The translations under genes were made by a program, and so were the position numbers. 64,000 nt of DNA, from assembly GCF_016735695.1 (NCBI RefSeq), contig NZ_JAERQD010000011.1:82333-146332 (forward strand), in the 5' to 3' direction. This DNA is from Microvirga zambiensis WSM3693. Its GTDB lineage: Bacteria; Pseudomonadota; Alphaproteobacteria; Rhizobiales; Beijerinckiaceae. This document shows, piece by piece, positions 62,177 through 64,000 of the stretch (position 1 is its first letter; each line of letters opens with the position of its first letter). The notes beneath the pieces were generated by a model. That model was given only the letters and a program-made list of their open reading frames with translations, did not search any database and was not told where the DNA came from.

Positions 62177-62434
62177 TCACGGCCCCATCGGCTGGCTGGG
62201 AGCACCGATGGATTTGATGAACTCGCTCGGGGTCTTATGCCCAATCGAGCTGTGTGGCCTTTCGCCATTGTACTCGTGTCTGAACGCCTCACATTTTAGC
62301 CTGGCATTAGCCAGAGACAAGAACCAGTTCTGATCGATGCATTCGGCCCGGACCTTGCCGTTGAACGCCTCCACGAAGCTGTTGTCGGTGGGCTTGCCGG
62401 GACGGGAGAAGTCCAGAATAACCCTATGCGGTTT
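62177..62434 (-). pseudogene. C-terminal remnant of an IS3-family transposase
   Basis: The last 85 residues of an IS3 OrfB integrase core: VILDFSRPGKPTDNSFVEAF, NGKVRAECIDQNWFLSLANA and HEYNGERPHSSIGHKTPSEF contain the final catalytic Glu region. The N-terminal two thirds, the first ORF and both ends are absent. Upstream sequence in the frame to 62494 is unrelated. It marks a past insertion and deletion next to the trypsin-like gene. Confidence 0.85.
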
Positions 62435-62544
62435 ACGATGGGCTTGAAACCGGAGTCTGCTCTGCCGCCCGAAATGAACCGATGAGTTTGCCAAACGACT
62501 TATATCTATGGACCGTTCGAATTCGAATATTTGCGAGGTGCGTT

Positions 62545-63420
62545 GTGGCTAATTTCGTTCCGGTTTCCAACGCGGAAAACGTCCTGTTTATGGTGAAACG
62601 GCTGGAAGTCGAAACGGCCACTAGTAAGTCATTCGGGACTGGCTACCACGTTGCAATATTTACAAAGGACCAGTCAGAGGCTCAATTATTCCTTGTGACG
62701 AATAAGCATGTCGTCAAGGACGCAAAACACATTCGAGTCCTAATGCACACCGCCAACGGGGCAACTACAGGTCGGCTTCCCGATGGAAAGTATATTTACC
62801 TGGAGGTTTTCAACCCGATAGGATCAATTGTAAATCATACCAATCCTGATGTGGACCTCTGTGCAATCAATCTTACTCCATACATGGCTTCCTGGATGTC
62901 TCTCAATCCCGGACGAGGCCTGTATTGGAAGCACTTACTAAGAACCCAAATTTGGATCGACGCAGAGATTGCGGAGCACCTGGACGCAATCGAACCTGTA
63001 ACTATGATTGGTTGCCCGAATGGTCTATGGGACCAAGTGAATGGCTTTCCATTGTTTCGCCGTGGGGTGACTGCTTCACATCCAGCAATTGACTTCCAGG
63101 GCAAGTCTCAGTTCGCACTTGATATTGGAGCGTTTGGAGGGTCTTCAGGCTCACCTATTTTGTTGCTCGACCATGGTTTGATGAGGGAGAAAGGCACAAA
63201 CAATCAGAGAGCTGTCACACGATTTGGACTGCTTGGGACCCTGTGGGGAAGAGCTGTTGTTCAAACCACTGGAGATGTCGAGATAGTCCCGGTCCCGACA
63301 ACCAGTAAAGCCGTAGTGCGGTTAACTGAGGGGCTCCACCTCGGGTATGCTGTTAAAGCGAGAGAGACCCTAGCACTTCTTGATCAGCTTGAGGCCGCCT
63401 TCGAAGGACAATCCGCTTAG
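62545..63420 (+). CDS. trypsin-like serine protease domain protein
   Basis: About 291 residues from GTG 62545 (AGGTG upstream); an ATG at 62482 is possible but falls in the IS border. The chymotrypsin-like triad is visible: His in FLVTNKHVV, Asp in NPDVDLCAINL, Ser in GGSSGSPILLL. There is no signal peptide, so it should be cytoplasmic. Unlinked cytoplasmic trypsin-like proteins occur in defence and effector cassettes. The C-terminus has a helix (ARETLALLDQLEAAFEGQ). Confidence 0.78.
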   Translation: MANFVPVSNAENVLFMVKRLEVETATSKSFGTGYHVAIFTKDQSEAQLFLVTNKHVVKDAKHIRVLMHTANGATTGRLPDGKYIYLEVFNPIGSIVNHTNPDVDLCAINLTPYMASWMSLNPGRGLYWKHLLRTQIWIDAEIAEHLDAIEPVTMIGCPNGLWDQVNGFPLFRRGVTASHPAIDFQGKSQFALDIGAFGGSSGSPILLLDHGLMREKGTNNQRAVTRFGLLGTLWGRAVVQTTGDVEIVPVPTTSKAVVRLTEGLHLGYAVKARETLALLDQLEAAFEGQSA

Positions 63421-63660
63421 CGGAGCTATCGGGGGGCTTGAAGTTGCCTCACCGACAGGGGAGCCGACGGAAGCATCTGCTTTGGTGTATGTTTTCGAGG
63501 TCCTCTATACAAGGGATCGTTACCTAGTCGTCCGTGAAGAATCCCGATCTCATTGGGACGATTGGGAGATCCGGCGAGTTGAAGAATTCGACTTTGCAGG
63601 ATCGTGGGGCGACAACGGTGGATTTCCTGCGTTTTCCGTTGCCGCTCCGACCCAGGATCT
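63380..63660 (+). pseudogene. hypothetical gene cut by the IS5-type element
   Basis: A frame from TTG 63380, overlapping the trypsin-like gene by about 40 bases, reads ASALVYVFEVLYTRDRYLVV, SRSHWDDWEIRRVEEFDFAG and WGDNGGFPAF before passing into the insertion element near 63660. It then continues in an unlikely frame. It could be translated together with the protease. Start and end uncertain; no family recognised. Confidence 0.4.
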
Positions 63661-63699
63661 GATTCAATCGGGAGCACTCCACCCGGCCGGAGTTGCGCC

Positions 63700-64000
63700 A
63701 TGTCGAAGTCGAAAGACGAGCGCCAGAAGGACCTGTTCCGCCCCGCCTTGGACAGCATCATCGACCTGAAGCATCCGCTGGTGCTGCTCGCCCAGCGCAT
63801 CGATTGGGCGTTCCTCGAACGCCGCCTCGGCGGCGTCTACAGGCCGGGACCGGGCCAGCCGCCCCTGCCGGTGCGATTGATGGCTGGCCTGATGATCCTC
63901 AAGCACATGGAGAGCTTGTCCGACGAGGCGCTGTGCGCCCGCTTTCTAGACAGCCCTTACGTGCAGTTCTTCTGCGGCGAGGTCAGCTTCCGCCATGATC
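63700..64000 (+). CDS. IS5-family transposase, N-terminal part, runs off the window
   Basis: ATG 63700 opens a frame with no stop before the window ends: SKDERQKDLFRPALDSIID, then HPLVLLAQRIDWAFLERRLG, VRLMAGLMILKHMESLSDEA and FLDSPYVQFFCGE. This is the DUF772-type N-terminus of IS5-group (IS1182-like) transposases. Only about 100 residues are visible. The left end of the element should lie close to 63660, inside the gene above. Confidence 0.85.
   Translation, partial: MSKSKDERQKDLFRPALDSIIDLKHPLVLLAQRIDWAFLERRLGGVYRPGPGQPPLPVRLMAGLMILKHMESLSDEALCARFLDSPYVQFFCGEVSFRHD

Overview
The gene content (DUF6894 and DUF3572 proteins, dodecin, many small hypothetical proteins, a GGDEF-EAL protein, high-GC codon use, a VirB/VirD4 system) points to an alphaproteobacterium of the Rhizobiales/Hyphomicrobiales, most like Microvirga or Methylobacterium. 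This is inferred from family content; no marker gene is present. The mixture of metabolic, mobile and conjugation genes suits a large plasmid or a chromosomal accessory region.

Layout. (1) 0.2-13.4 kb is metabolic: a glgC with an in-frame stop, an XRE-cupin regulator, a protein that is 40% methionine, an alpha/beta hydrolase with a DUF3182 ATP-grasp-like partner, and a catabolic block made of an LLM-type flavin monooxygenase, a complete Liv-type ABC importer (permease and ATPase fused in one gene) and a flavin reductase. (2) 13.4-21.2 kb holds small hypothetical genes, a response regulator, dodecin, a MarR-MFS pair and a secreted nuclease. Several of these genes are frameshifted. (3) 21.4-25.2 kb is a His-Xaa-Ser (Hxs) operon in the order hxsD-hxsB-hxsC-hxsA: two radical SAM enzymes, a small helper, and an exported substrate carrying seven tandem H-x-S triplets plus a peptidoglycan-binding domain. 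Downstream lies a second secreted peptidoglycan-binding protein, broken near its C-terminus by an IS630-family element. Two opposite-strand membrane proteins (long coiled coil; PAN/apple domain) and a membrane GGDEF-EAL protein follow. (4) 33.5-37.7 kb is plasmid-type housekeeping: SSB, a winged-helix regulator, DUF3572 and hypotheticals. (5) 37.9-42.0 kb is a host-interaction cluster: a YadA-like trimeric autotransporter, an IalB-family protein and a serralysin-like RTX metalloprotease. (6) 42.1-57.5 kb is a complete VirB1-VirB11 plus VirD4 type IV secretion locus with a divergent auxiliary operon (winged helix, degenerate nuclease-fold protein, lysozyme-like protein, two unknowns, TrbM). No relaxase is visible. 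(7) 57.5-64 kb is a patchwork: a RES/Xre toxin-antitoxin pair with a strong operator, an unknown two-gene cassette, an IS3 remnant, a trypsin-like protease, and the start of an IS5-type element at the window edge.

How it fits together. The monooxygenase, reductase and importer form one uptake-and-oxidation unit whose substrate cannot be named. The Hxs genes are translationally coupled and should modify HxsA before it is exported to the cell wall. The T4SS, its auxiliary operon, the adhesin and the protease look like a conjugation or host-contact module.

A contrast worth noting: apparent nonsense or frameshift lesions are concentrated in 0-25 kb (glgC, the 13.4 kb and 16.0 kb small genes, the MFS gene, hxsB), while the 37-58 kb module is intact. 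The most interesting target is the Hxs operon and its neighbours.
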